Shown here piece after piece: positions 39,203-48,245 of a DNA stretch of 64,000 bases (position 1 is its first letter; each line of letters begins with the position of its first letter). The DNA is from Romboutsia lituseburensis DSM 797 (GTDB lineage: Bacteria; Bacillota; Clostridia; Peptostreptococcales; Peptostreptococcaceae), in NCBI RefSeq assembly GCF_900103615.1, contig NZ_FNGW01000001.1:558001-622000 (forward strand). The letters run 5' to 3'. Below the pieces are notes generated by a model. That model searched no databases. It saw only the letters and a list, made by a program, of their open reading frames with translations, and was not told where the DNA came from. The translations under genes were made by a program, and so were the position numbers.

Positions 39203-40303
39203 TTGAAGGATAAAAAATTTCATCTAAGTGTTGTTATAACAGTTGTTATATCATATCTTTTAATAAAAGTTATAGATAGCTATGAATACTTCTTTGGAAT
39301 ATTTGGGTTGCTTTTATCTCTTTTAACTCCTTTTGTGATTGCATTTATATTAGCATATATATTTAATCCTATTGTGAGTTTTTTAGAAAATAAATTAAAT
39401 ATAAAAAGAATTTTTGCGTTACTTATTACATATGGCTTTTTAATTTTACTAATAGGTTCATTTATTTTATTTACAGCACCTATAATAATAAGTAGTATTG
39501 CTGATATGGTGAGCCAATTTCCACTGTATGTAGAAAAAACACAATATTTCTTTATTGATCTAGGGAACAGTTTAAAAAATGTTGATCCTAAAACTTTAAA
39601 AGAAGTAGGAGATAAAATAATGTCTGCTATGCCTGAGATAGGTAATTTCCTTATTGGATATATTGGTCAGATATTTAATACCACATTCTCTATATCTAAA
39701 TTTATTGTTCAATTTGTTTTAGCGTTTATAATTTGTTTTTATATAATTTTAGAAAAAGAAAAATTCTTTGATTTTTATAAAAAAGTACTTTATATAACAT
39801 TTGGCGAAAAGTATGCAAAATTAACTTTAGATGTAGGTAATACACTAAATACTAATATAGGTAAATACTTTACTGGAAAAATATTAGATTCATTTATTGT
39901 CGGTTTATTGTCTGCTATTGGTCTTTATTTCTTAAAATCTAAATATGCGCTACTATTTGGTACTTTAATTGGTATTATGAATTTAATACCATACTTTGGT
40001 CCAGTAATAGGTATGACACCTGTAGTTATAATAAATTTATTTTATGATCCTAAAATCGCATTATTCTCTCTAGTTTATCTACTTTTAGTTCAGCAATTAG
40101 AAGTTGCTGTAATTGAACCTAAGATAGTAGGTGGACAATTGGGGCTTAGTCCATTTTTAACGATACTTGCAGTAACTGTAGGTGGTGGATTCTTTGGTAT
40201 TCCAGGTATGATTTTATCAGTGCCTATAATGGGTGTTGTAAAAATATATCTTGGTGAATATATAGAGTTTAGGCATAAAAATATGAACTGCAAAATTGAT
40301 TAA
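39203..40303 (+). CDS. AI-2E family transporter (putative permease)
   Basis: A 366-residue polytopic protein of the AI-2E/YdiK/TqsA family. It has about seven or eight membrane helices, the N-terminal FILAYIFNPIVSFLE segment and the C-terminal LIPYFGPVIGMTP and FFGIPGMILSVPIMGV motifs. Family members export small molecules or act as sodium/proton antiporters; the ligand here is unknown. TTG start, divergent from the csp cluster. Confidence 0.9.
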   Translation: MKDKKFHLSVVITVVISYLLIKVIDSYEYFFGIFGLLLSLLTPFVIAFILAYIFNPIVSFLENKLNIKRIFALLITYGFLILLIGSFILFTAPIIISSIADMVSQFPLYVEKTQYFFIDLGNSLKNVDPKTLKEVGDKIMSAMPEIGNFLIGYIGQIFNTTFSISKFIVQFVLAFIICFYIILEKEKFFDFYKKVLYITFGEKYAKLTLDVGNTLNTNIGKYFTGKILDSFIVGLLSAIGLYFLKSKYALLFGTLIGIMNLIPYFGPVIGMTPVVIINLFYDPKIALFSLVYLLLVQQLEVAVIEPKIVGGQLGLSPFLTILAVTVGGGFFGIPGMILSVPIMGVVKIYLGEYIEFRHKNMNCKID

Positions 40304-40316
40304 TATTAATTGTAAT

Positions 40317-40359
40317 AAAAGTCTTCTATATTATAGTACTTTAATTAGAAGACTTTTTT
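40317..40359 (+). terminator. Terminator of the AI-2E permease gene
   Basis: The stem AAAAGTCTTCTA with TAGAAGACTTTTTT has a 17-base AT loop and a T run. Confidence 0.82.
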
Positions 40360-40521
40360 CTATTTATAAATCGATCATAATTTCATTATCCATAAAAATA
40401 TTATTTTATTGTTATAATTTTTAGCTATTTTGTAAATATTTAAGATTAGATACTATTAAATTTATAGTTATATTTTAGTTGAAAATTTAGTGTCTTACTA
40501 TAAATATTAAGGATGTGTGTT

Positions 40522-40893
40522 ATGAAAAGAAAATTTATATTTCCAGTACTACTACTTACTTGTACATGCTTAGCTATGCCAATTTCTCAGACAGCATTTG
40601 CATCACAAATCAAACATAATAAAACTAAGCATACTAAATCTGTCTCACATAAACAATTAACTAAAGAAGAGGCTGAGAAACTTCTTTTAGAATATAATAA
40701 TAAAGTAAAATACATATATCAAGGCGATGCTAGTCAATTTAAATCACTAAAAGAAAAAAATCTTCAAGGATATGTTTTCTTACCTGATGTTGATACTGAT
40801 ATAGGATACTTTGTAGATAAAAATACATGCAGTATTTACTTCTTCCATCCTAGTGGATACCTTGAACTAGTTGGAGAAACTAAAAATAATTAA
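40522..40893 (+). CDS. Secreted protein of unknown function
   Basis: The protein is 123 residues from the ATG at 40522 (AAGGATG upstream). A signal peptide covers residues 1-28 with likely cleavage after TAFA-S. The mature part starts His/Lys-rich (SQIKHNKTKHTKSVSHKQ) and ends with a compact domain containing YVFLPDVDTDIGYFVDKN and a single Cys. I do not recognise the family. The upstream 200 bases hold no other gene. Confidence 0.6.
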   Translation: MKRKFIFPVLLLTCTCLAMPISQTAFASQIKHNKTKHTKSVSHKQLTKEEAEKLLLEYNNKVKYIYQGDASQFKSLKEKNLQGYVFLPDVDTDIGYFVDKNTCSIYFFHPSGYLELVGETKNN

Positions 40894-41034
40894 TTTTAAC
40901 TTAATTTATTTTTAAAAGTATAAAGTATAATAATAGTCTATCCGTATAAAAATACTAAGTATTTTAATTTAAACCTTTTTAAATTATAGTACTAGACCTA
41001 TATATTTATCAAGTTAAAAGGGGGAAATAAATTT

Positions 41035-41214
41035 ATGGTCAATTCTGACGTTGGGTCCATTGACGTTGACTCGGATACACTTAAGAGATATGACTTGCAA
41101 AATCATTTAGGGGAAATGTTTTTAAAATTTGGATTAACTCGAGAAGTTCTTCTCGTCAGTCAAAAACTTGATGAACTAATCTTAAAAGAACAAATTGATT
41201 TGTTAAATAAATAA
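41035..41214 (+). CDS. Spo0E-like aspartyl-phosphate phosphatase
   Basis: A 59-residue gene with a start behind AAAAGGGGGAA. The C-terminal half contains the Spo0E signature VSQKLDELILKEQ (the S-Q-x-L-D core), in the short helical-hairpin context expected of this family. Spo0E-like phosphatases dephosphorylate Spo0A~P and delay sporulation. The first 15 codons use more GC-ending codons (GAC, GTC, TCC, TCG) than the surroundings. A convergent terminator follows. The Spo0A target is inferred from the family. Confidence 0.85.
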   Translation: MVNSDVGSIDVDSDTLKRYDLQNHLGEMFLKFGLTREVLLVSQKLDELILKEQIDLLNK

Positions 41215-41226
41215 TTTATTTATAGA

Positions 41227-41264
41227 AAAGGAATGACTTATAAATATTTATAAGTCATTCCTTT
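41227..41264. terminator. Bidirectional terminator between spo0E-like and aminomutase genes
   Basis: A perfect stem (AAAGGAATGACTTATAAAT with ATTTATAAGTCATTCCTTT) lies between convergent genes. Confidence 0.87.
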
Positions 41265-41267
41265 AAT

Positions 41268-42533
41268 TTATTTTATAATCTTGTCTATAGCTTGCTTTAT
41301 ATCTACAGCTGGCTTGTCTTCAACTTTTACAACTTCGCCTTCCCACGTTCTTATCATTATATAGTCTGTACCTTTAGATATTAAGTATTGTGGTAAAAGT
41401 GGAGTTTTCCCTTTTCCTTTAGGTGCATTTATTATATACGTCGGTATTGCCATACCTGATGTATAACCTCTTAGATATTCCATTATCTCAAGACCTGCAT
41501 CTACTGATGTATTAAAATGAGTAGTTCCTTTTACATGTTTACTATGGAATATATAGTATGGTCTTACCCTTATTTTTAATAGTTCATGATTTAAGCATCT
41601 CATAACATATTTATCATTATTTACACCATTTAAAAGAACAGCTTGGTTTCCTAATGGAACTCCATTGTTTGCTAGTTTTTCACAAGCTTTTTTAGTTTCT
41701 TCCGTTACTTCCATTGGATGATTAAAATGTGTATTTATATATATAGGATGATACTTTTTAATCATCTCACAGAATTCATCTGTTATTCTTTGAGGCATTG
41801 TAACTAAAGTTCTACTACCTAATCTTATATAATCAACATGTTTTATACTTCTTAGTTCACTAATTATCCACTCTAACATTTCATCATTTAATGTTAATGG
41901 ATCTCCTCCAGTTACAAGTACATCTCTTATTTCCTCGTTGTTTCTTACATAATCGATTGACTCTTGTATAACTTTTTTTGTTCTATGGCAGTCTTCTTGT
42001 CCGATATTTCTTCTTCTTTGGCAATGTCTACAGTACATAGCACATTCATTTGTAACATTTATTATTAATCTATCTGGATATCTTCTTGTAATACTTCCTG
42101 CTGGATTTGTAAATTCTTCTCCCATTGGATCTAAATCTTCGATTGAATCATCTAATTCTATATATGATGGTATTGACATTAGCTTAATTGGATCATATGA
42201 GTCATCTGGATCAATTAGGCTTAAATAATATGGTGATATTGCCCACCTAAATTGATTTTGTACTTTTCTTATTTGTTCTATCTCTTTGTCTGTTAAATTA
42301 AGTATTTTAGACAATGTATCTACATCTGTTATTCTATTTGATAGCTGCCATTTGTAGTTATTCCAATCTTTCTCTGTTCCTTCTAGTACATTTAATATAT
42401 GCTGTTTTCTTTTATTAATTTCGTCTTGTTTTTCTATTCCTTTTGAAATCGACGACTTTATTTTAGTATAATCTTCAATTCTCGATTTAAGCTCTTGTGC
42501 CCTTTGTAATGATATTTCTTTTTGCTTGTTCAT
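41268..42533 (-). CDS. eam: Glutamate 2,3-aminomutase
   Basis: A 421-residue radical SAM/PLP enzyme of the KamA family. The cluster motif is Cys164-x3-Cys168-x2-Cys171 (CAMYCRHCQRRR), and the PLP lysine is probably Lys376 in PKGKGK. The two Asp residues that bind the lysine side-chain amine in lysine 2,3-aminomutase are replaced by Lys332 (FHSKHV) and Asn369 (YIINAP), the exact substitutions described for C. difficile glutamate 2,3-aminomutase. It should make beta-glutamate, a likely osmolyte. Translation seems unusual: a strong AAGGAGAGGGGG lies about 33 bases upstream with a hairpin between it and the ATG. An in-frame TGA just upstream excludes an earlier start. Confidence 0.92.
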   Translation of the reverse strand: MNKQKEISLQRAQELKSRIEDYTKIKSSISKGIEKQDEINKRKQHILNVLEGTEKDWNNYKWQLSNRITDVDTLSKILNLTDKEIEQIRKVQNQFRWAISPYYLSLIDPDDSYDPIKLMSIPSYIELDDSIEDLDPMGEEFTNPAGSITRRYPDRLIINVTNECAMYCRHCQRRRNIGQEDCHRTKKVIQESIDYVRNNEEIRDVLVTGGDPLTLNDEMLEWIISELRSIKHVDYIRLGSRTLVTMPQRITDEFCEMIKKYHPIYINTHFNHPMEVTEETKKACEKLANNGVPLGNQAVLLNGVNNDKYVMRCLNHELLKIRVRPYYIFHSKHVKGTTHFNTSVDAGLEIMEYLRGYTSGMAIPTYIINAPKGKGKTPLLPQYLISKGTDYIMIRTWEGEVVKVEDKPAVDIKQAIDKIIK

Positions 42534-42546
42534 AAGTCACTTTTAT

Positions 42547-42568
42547 ACTAAGGCTTTTCTTAGTATTT
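42547..42568 (-). promoter_or_regulatory. Hairpin between Shine-Dalgarno and start of the aminomutase gene
   Basis: On the minus strand a perfect 8-base stem (ATACTAAG with CTTAGTAT, loop AAAAGC) lies just after AAGGAGAGGGGGAA and 11 bases before the ATG at 42533. Folding would bring the ribosome site close to the start; it could also be a regulated element. Confidence 0.5.
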
Positions 42569-42799
42569 CCCCCTCTCCTTATGCAGTATTTTTATTGAAA
42601 TATATTCTAAATTTAGAATATATTTATTCGTTACTGAATACAATCTTGCAAATTCATTTTATATTAAAATATATCATACCATATAAACTGTCATTTTTCA
42701 ATGGTTATATACTTTTTTTACTCTTATTTTCTTAATGTTAGATAATTAATAAATTTTTTTAAACAAATATTTTATCATTTATTTTAATATTTGATAAAA

Positions 42800-42897
42800 T
42801 AAAAAAGTCGCTTAGCTTCTGTAAACAATTAGCTAAAAAACAAATTTGTTGCTCAAGTCTATGAGTTAATATTATAGCTTATCCACAAACCAAATAA
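42800..42897 (-). repeat. Dispersed repeat, copy C
   Basis: On the minus strand this has TGTGGATAA (a perfect DnaA-box nonamer in reverse, 42879-42887), then GACTTGAGCAAC, then a TTAGCT/AGCTAA stem and GCGACTTTTTT. These blocks are shared in order with copies at 53497 and 61104; this copy lacks about 30 bases in the middle. Intergenic, upstream of the aminomutase gene. Confidence 0.65.
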
Positions 42898-42919
42898 TTT
42901 ATAATACATTAGTATGTAA

Positions 42920-42955
42920 AAAGAGTATATATGTTAAATAACATATATACTCTTT
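42920..42955 (-). terminator. Terminator downstream of the 68-residue gene
   Basis: The stem AAAGAGTATATATGTT with AACATATATACTCTTT sits just after the stop of the leftward small gene. Confidence 0.82.
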
Positions 42956-42962
42956 CTTAATC

Positions 42963-43169
42963 TTAGGTATTTTCTTCTATTTTCTTGCTTAATCTAGCCA
43001 TCATGTTTTTAGAGAAATTAGATATATCTTTAGGTATACACGTATACGTTGAAAGTACTGTGTAGATTTCCAAAGCTCTTTTGTAATCTTTCTTTCCTGT
43101 ATATGCCTTATAAGCTTCTTCGGCTAAGTCTTTACATGCTCTGTTTATTTTCTCATGTCGTCTTCTCAA
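42963..43169 (-). CDS. Small basic helical protein, unknown
   Basis: A 68-residue protein from a TTG behind AGGGGAGATG. The N-terminal RRRHEKINRACKDLAEEAY and KRALEIYTVLSTY indicate a helical hairpin like a single TPR-type repeat; no family is recognised. It lies about 60 bases after the large Ig-like protein gene on the same strand and may share its transcript. Confidence 0.65.
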   Translation of the reverse strand: MRRRHEKINRACKDLAEEAYKAYTGKKDYKRALEIYTVLSTYTCIPKDISNFSKNMMARLSKKIEENT

Positions 43170-43230
43170 TATAACATCTCCCCTAAAATACTTGTATATA
43201 TATACTTATATGTGTATATATATTACTTTA

Positions 43231-44829
43231 TTACTCTATTGGAGTGTCTTCATCAGGTTTATTTTCTTCTTCGCCTCCAGAATTATCTTCATTTGAATCA
43301 AATTTTATATTAACAATATTACTTTTTCCTGAGTATTTATCATCCTTATTAGCTCTTACATAGAATTCTAAATCCGCACTTGATCCAGTAAGATTCATAG
43401 TATACTCATTTGATCCAATATTTCCTTCAAGTAACTCATATCCGCTATTACCTGATAAGTTATTTTTTACAAATATACTATATTGTGCTCCTTCAATACC
43501 TATATCATCCCAAGTAAATCTTGCAACATTATTTTCTTTGTCTACATAAACAGATAAGTTTTTAACTGATAAATTTTGTATATCATTTTGCTGAGGTTTA
43601 ATACTTACTATATTACTTGGTCCTGTTGTAAAATCTTTAGATTTACCAACGACATATATATTAATATCTGGAAGATCTCCATCTACTAAATCTACTTCTA
43701 TAGTTGTTGATACCTTTTTATTTATTTTAATGTCATCTTCTTTTATTTTTACATTTTTTACTACCTTGTAATTACTTTCTCCTAATGAATTATTCTTTAG
43801 ATATACATCATAATCAAATATACCCTCTAAATAATCCCACTCTAAGAATATTTGTAATTTATTACCTACTATTTGATGACTATATCTTAAATTCTTAATC
43901 TTATTGTCTGATGAAATTTTATCAGTTACTTTTACAGTAACTATTTTCTCTTTATTGTCACAAGTTATTTTAACTTTTTCTGATCCAGGTCTTATCCCTT
44001 GTATTGTTCCATTTCTTTCATCTAAAGCAATACTTCTTTCTACAGATAACTTTCTACCTAGCAATTGGTATTCAATTTTAGGTGGCTTTAACCCCTTAGG
44101 GCTAGTTATTATATTAGGATTTAACTGTTTATTTTCTCCTATTCCTATTTCTATAGTGTCTGCTATATCAATTTTTGCTACTCTTGCGCGTATATTATAT
44201 CGTAATTTTTCTTCTTTATCTTGCGCCTTTACAGTTACAGTCGCTCTTCCAACACCTACAGCTTCTAGTTTATTGCCACTAACTTTTACAATATTCTCAT
44301 CAGAACTCTCGTAAGTTGCTTTTTCCTTTTCTTTAAATCTATTATAATCAACATCTATAACTGTATTTATCTTAGACTTATCTCCTACATATACCAGGTT
44401 ATTTTCAGGCTCTACTAATAATTTTTGTACTTTAGGGTCTACAACCTTTATATTTACTTTTCTTAAGGCTCTTGAGTTTTTCATTATAGCAACTGAAGAA
44501 GTTCCCTCTTTAAGCGCTACTAACGTATTACCTTCTTTTATTTTAATTACTTCCTTTTTATCTAATACATTAAACCAAATATTAGGTTTTTTTGCATATG
44601 TCGGTATATAAATATAATCTCCACTAGATAAAGTTACTTCTTCATTTAGTTTCATTACAAATTGGTCTATGTCCTCAACATAATCTCCTTTAGAAATCTT
44701 TAACTCTACCCCCCTAACCATGGGACGTAAAATCCCAAATTTAAAAAGGTAGTACTGAGTTATGATTAGTATTGGTATAGATATTATTATAAAAAGTTTA
44801 ATTTGCTTTTTATCTGGCGTAAATCTCAT
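43231..44829 (-). CDS. Membrane-anchored protein with bacterial Ig-like and fibronectin-like repeats
   Basis: The 532-residue protein has one N-terminal membrane helix (about 11-33, no lipobox). Extracytoplasmic beta-sandwich modules follow: BIG_2-like repeats around residues 80-310 (VGVGRATVTVKA and IRPGSEKVKITC are typical endings) and two fibronectin III-like repeats (about 320-510), each with an FTWDD/LEWDY-type strand and an S-x-K-S-N-I-V end. An acidic tail closes the protein. It is probably displayed on the cell surface. No sortase motif is visible. Function unknown. Confidence 0.8.
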   Translation of the reverse strand: MRFTPDKKQIKLFIIISIPILIITQYYLFKFGILRPMVRGVELKISKGDYVEDIDQFVMKLNEEVTLSSGDYIYIPTYAKKPNIWFNVLDKKEVIKIKEGNTLVALKEGTSSVAIMKNSRALRKVNIKVVDPKVQKLLVEPENNLVYVGDKSKINTVIDVDYNRFKEKEKATYESSDENIVKVSGNKLEAVGVGRATVTVKAQDKEEKLRYNIRARVAKIDIADTIEIGIGENKQLNPNIITSPKGLKPPKIEYQLLGRKLSVERSIALDERNGTIQGIRPGSEKVKITCDNKEKIVTVKVTDKISSDNKIKNLRYSHQIVGNKLQIFLEWDYLEGIFDYDVYLKNNSLGESNYKVVKNVKIKEDDIKINKKVSTTIEVDLVDGDLPDINIYVVGKSKDFTTGPSNIVSIKPQQNDIQNLSVKNLSVYVDKENNVARFTWDDIGIEGAQYSIFVKNNLSGNSGYELLEGNIGSNEYTMNLTGSSADLEFYVRANKDDKYSGKSNIVNIKFDSNEDNSGGEEENKPDEDTPIE

Positions 44830-45386
44830 CTAATCACATCCTTTATGACTATTCGCTTTACCTTTAATTAATTCATTATTTTTATATAAATCTCCTCCAA
44901 ATTAACTAGCTTAATTTTAGACATTTTAATAAAAAATATTTTAAATTTCATTATAAATATTCATACTATCTACTTTTAATTTTATAATTAAATACTAAGT
45001 TACTTATATTTATTTTTTCATTTAGATTATACTCAAAACCCTTAAAATCTAATCATTAGCTTTATTATATATAAATAAATATGAAAATAAAACATCTATT
45101 TTACTTCTATAAAAATTATTTTAATAAAATTCTTAATAATTAATTAATCTTATTTTCTAACAATTATTTACAATTAATAACATTTTTATTTTAACATAAA
45201 TCATTATTTTATTTAATGATAATTATTTATTATATCAATTTTACCAATTGTATGGAAAGTATTATACTTAAATCAAGATAAACATATTAATCTTTTAGTT
45301 TTTAAATTTAGTACTGTATATATTATATTTTTATAATTGCTTGTAAATAATATAATAGTATAGCAAAACTTTAATGAGGTGAAAAA
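44830..45386. other. 557-bp AT-rich divergent intergenic region
   Basis: The region separates the Ig-like protein gene (leftward) and the nitrite/sulfite reductase gene (rightward). It is almost all A/T. A weak Fur-like half (TGATAATTATTTATT near 45216) matches about 10 of 14 positions and is not convincing. I see no ORF, repeat or riboswitch. Confidence 0.3.
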
Positions 45387-46934
45387 ATGGATAAATTTAA
45401 AGAATTATTATTAAGTGAATTACCTAACTTCAAGGATCAATCTTTAAAATTACTTAACGGCGAAATAAATAAAATGACATATAAAGGATTCTCTGGCGGA
45501 TACGGAGTTTATGCTCAAAGAGATTTAAAATCATTTATGATAAGACTTAGAGTCTCTGCTGGTGTTTTATCTAAATCTCAACTTAATAAAATTTATAAAA
45601 TGGCACTTAATCATAAACTTGAAAAAATACACTTAACAACAAGACAAGCAATACAACTTCATGATCTTTCTATAGATTCTATAGTAGACATTATGGAAGA
45701 TGGAATAAAAAATGATATATTTACTAGAGGTGGGGGTGGAAACTTCCCTAGAAATGTAGGATTATCCCCACTTTCAGGTGTTGATTCTGAAGAAGCATTT
45801 GATGTAACACCTTTCGCAATTGCTACTGATAAATATTTTATAAAAAATTCTACTACATATCATTTACCTAGAAAATTAAAAGTTTCTTATTCTAGTAGCT
45901 ATACTGACGCAGCTCATTGTAGTATACAAGACTTAGGTTTTGTTGCAACAGTGAAGGATGATGAACCATACTTTAGAGTTTTCTTAGGCGGTGGTTTAGG
46001 TAAAAACCCTAAGGTAGCTTTAGAACTTGATGAGGTTATAAAACCTGAAGATGCACTTTATTGTGTTCAAGGTATGATAGAGCTATTTATGGCTGAAGGA
46101 AACTATGAAAATAAAAATAAAGCTAGAGTTAGATATATGGTAGAAAAACTTGGTGAAGAAGAATTTTTACAAAAATTTAAAGAGTACTGTGCTAAAGTTA
46201 AAGAAAAAGGTGGATTAGATCTTAATGTTGATCCAATTGATTATTCTAAACCAGGATGTACAATTGATTTATGTGATCCGAGGTTAATTCCTCAAAAACA
46301 AGATGGCTTATATACAGTTTATATTCATCCAATAGGAGGTCAATTATATCTTAAAGATTTAAAAATTTTACTTAATGAATTAGATAAAGTTAAGAATCCG
46401 ATGATAAGACTTGGAATGACTGAAGGACTATATATATTAAATTTAGATGGAAATGAAGCAAAAAGAATGCTTGAAGTTAGCAAAACTATGACTTGCAACT
46501 CACTTTTAGAGCAAAGTGTATCTTGTATAGGTGTTCCTATATGTCAAATGGGTATACAAAACAGTCAAAAAATGCTAAATGAAATAATAGATTACTTTAG
46601 ATCTCAAAGCAATGAAGAAGTTCTAAATAAAGCTCCTAAACTTCATATATCTGGATGTCCAAATTCATGTGGAGTACATCAGGTAGGTAGTATAGGTTTA
46701 TGCGGTAAAAAGAAAAATGTAGACGGTGTATCAACTGATGCATTTGAACTTACTGTTGGCGGTAGCTTTGAAATCGGAAAAACTAAATTAGGCAAATCGT
46801 TAGGTGACTTTAAAGCTAGTGAATTACCTGAAGTTCTTTATAAAATATGTGAAGTAGCTCCAAAAGATTTTTATGATTGGGCTAACTCAGATCCAAAAGA
46901 ATTAAATAAAATAATAGAAAAATATAAAATATAA
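45387..46934 (+). CDS. Sirohaem nitrite/sulfite reductase
   Basis: A 515-residue haemoprotein with the two-fold nitrite/sulfite reductase ferredoxin-like and 4Fe-4S/sirohaem domains. The N-terminal HLTTRQAIQLHDL and the Arg-rich substrate region (TRGGGGNFPRNV) are present. The cluster ligands are visible as CIGVPIC (CX5C) and CPNSC (CX3C), about 40 residues apart. It would reduce nitrite to ammonium or sulfite to sulfide with ferredoxin as donor. No flavoprotein partner or nitrite transporter is adjacent. The start follows GAGGTG. Confidence 0.92.
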   Translation: MDKFKELLLSELPNFKDQSLKLLNGEINKMTYKGFSGGYGVYAQRDLKSFMIRLRVSAGVLSKSQLNKIYKMALNHKLEKIHLTTRQAIQLHDLSIDSIVDIMEDGIKNDIFTRGGGGNFPRNVGLSPLSGVDSEEAFDVTPFAIATDKYFIKNSTTYHLPRKLKVSYSSSYTDAAHCSIQDLGFVATVKDDEPYFRVFLGGGLGKNPKVALELDEVIKPEDALYCVQGMIELFMAEGNYENKNKARVRYMVEKLGEEEFLQKFKEYCAKVKEKGGLDLNVDPIDYSKPGCTIDLCDPRLIPQKQDGLYTVYIHPIGGQLYLKDLKILLNELDKVKNPMIRLGMTEGLYILNLDGNEAKRMLEVSKTMTCNSLLEQSVSCIGVPICQMGIQNSQKMLNEIIDYFRSQSNEEVLNKAPKLHISGCPNSCGVHQVGSIGLCGKKKNVDGVSTDAFELTVGGSFEIGKTKLGKSLGDFKASELPEVLYKICEVAPKDFYDWANSDPKELNKIIEKYKI

Positions 46935-46946
46935 TTTAATATAAAT

Positions 46947-46995
46947 AAAAAAAGAGTTATCTTAGTTTTTAATTAATTCTAAGAATAACTCTTTT
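46947..46995. terminator. Bidirectional terminator
   Basis: The stem AAAAAGAGTTATCTTAG with CTAAGAATAACTCTTTTT (one bulge) lies between the convergent reductase and foldase genes. Confidence 0.8.
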
Positions 46996-47001
46996 TATGT
47001 A

Positions 47002-48138
47002 TTATCTATCTTTTACATCAACGTTATATTTTTCTACTAAGTTATCTACAACATTATTTTGTTTTTCATAAGATAATTTAGTTATTAAATCACTTTTTAT
47101 AGTATCAAAGTCTTCTTGTTTTTCATCAGTCTTTTTGATTATATGATATCCAAATTGACTTTCTATAACATCTTTGCTAACCTCTCCTACTTTAAGTGAA
47201 AATGCTGCTTTTTCAAAAGGCTCTACCATTTGTCCTTTTCCAAAGAAATCTAAATCTCCACCATTTTCAGCACTTGAATCTTGAGAATAGTTTTTAGCTA
47301 ACTCAGCAAAATCTTCTCCACTTTGAGCTTTCTTTAATATTTCCTCAGCTTTTTCTTTATTTTTTTTCTTTTGAGCTGCACTTACTTCTTTACCATCTGT
47401 ATCTGTATTTTGTATTAATATGTGCGAAGCTCTTACTTTTAAGAACTCGTCCTTATTTTTATCATAGTAATTTTTAGCTTCTTTTTCTGATACGTCTGAC
47501 GCTTTTTTCATGTACTTCATTGCTATAACTTCTTTTTCTACATCTTTTCTAACATCTTCTTTAGTAAGCTTAAATTGCTTTAAGTAATCCTCTTCTGATA
47601 ATCCGAATTGTTGTGTTATACTCGACATTAAATTAGTATATTCAGAGTCAATTTCTTCTTTAGTAGCTGTTATTTTTTCACTCTTAGCTTCTAAATATAA
47701 AACCTCTGTTGTAGTCATATAATCAATCATACTTTCTTCATAAGCTTTTACTTGGTCACTTGCCATCTCAGTTTTTCCGTTTAGATAAAATAAAGGTTGC
47801 ATTCTACCACTAAGTTCTTTTTCTGTTATTTTTGTATCTCCAACTGTAGCTATTACCTTACTACCATAGCTTTTATGTGTTGCTGGTAGTTTTCTTCCTG
47901 CATCTTTTCCTGCTGTATACCCTGCTCCTAAGCATAATACCCCAACTATTGCTCCTATAACTATAGCTTTAGCACTTTTATTATCTTTTTTTAACTCTTT
48001 CGATTTAGTGCTTTCTACTTCGTTTATTTCTTCTGTATTATTCTCTTGATCATTATTTACATTATTTTCTTCAACCTCTTGTGTATAATCATGTATATCT
48101 TCTTGATTACCTGGATTTAATTTTTTATCTTCTGACAT
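47002..48138 (-). CDS. Membrane-anchored PrsA/parvulin-type peptidyl-prolyl isomerase
   Basis: The 378-residue protein has an acidic cytoplasmic N terminus (1-54), a membrane helix (about 55-76) and a SurA/PrsA-like chaperone region. A parvulin domain (about 230-325) shows the landmarks VRASHILI, AKNYSQDSSAENGGDLDFFG and FGYHIIKKTD. PrsA proteins fold secreted proteins after Sec export. Unlike classical PrsA it lacks an N-terminal lipobox and instead looks like a type II membrane protein. Upstream, 107 bases away, lies the gene for a NUMOD-like protein. Confidence 0.9.
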   Translation of the reverse strand: MSEDKKLNPGNQEDIHDYTQEVEENNVNNDQENNTEEINEVESTKSKELKKDNKSAKAIVIGAIVGVLCLGAGYTAGKDAGRKLPATHKSYGSKVIATVGDTKITEKELSGRMQPLFYLNGKTEMASDQVKAYEESMIDYMTTTEVLYLEAKSEKITATKEEIDSEYTNLMSSITQQFGLSEEDYLKQFKLTKEDVRKDVEKEVIAMKYMKKASDVSEKEAKNYYDKNKDEFLKVRASHILIQNTDTDGKEVSAAQKKKNKEKAEEILKKAQSGEDFAELAKNYSQDSSAENGGDLDFFGKGQMVEPFEKAAFSLKVGEVSKDVIESQFGYHIIKKTDEKQEDFDTIKSDLITKLSYEKQNNVVDNLVEKYNVDVKDR

Positions 48139-48245
48139 TTATGCCTCCCTAATATTTTATTTATTATTACACTATAATAATTTTACATTATATTTATTTT
48201 AAATGTGTGAAAGCTAAGTGAAAGTGTTATGAATTTACTATGAAT

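Noticed and set aside
41268-42533. Lysine 2,3-aminomutase assignment
   Set aside because: The two lysine-binding Asp residues are replaced by Lys332 and Asn369, which marks glutamate 2,3-aminomutase.
42526-42735. Rightward open frame upstream of the aminomutase gene
   Set aside because: It starts inside the aminomutase gene on the opposite strand, has low-complexity hydrophobic content and no ribosome site.
45205-45245. Fur box upstream of the nitrite/sulfite reductase gene
   Set aside because: About 10 of 14 matches in very AT-rich DNA is not distinguishable from chance.
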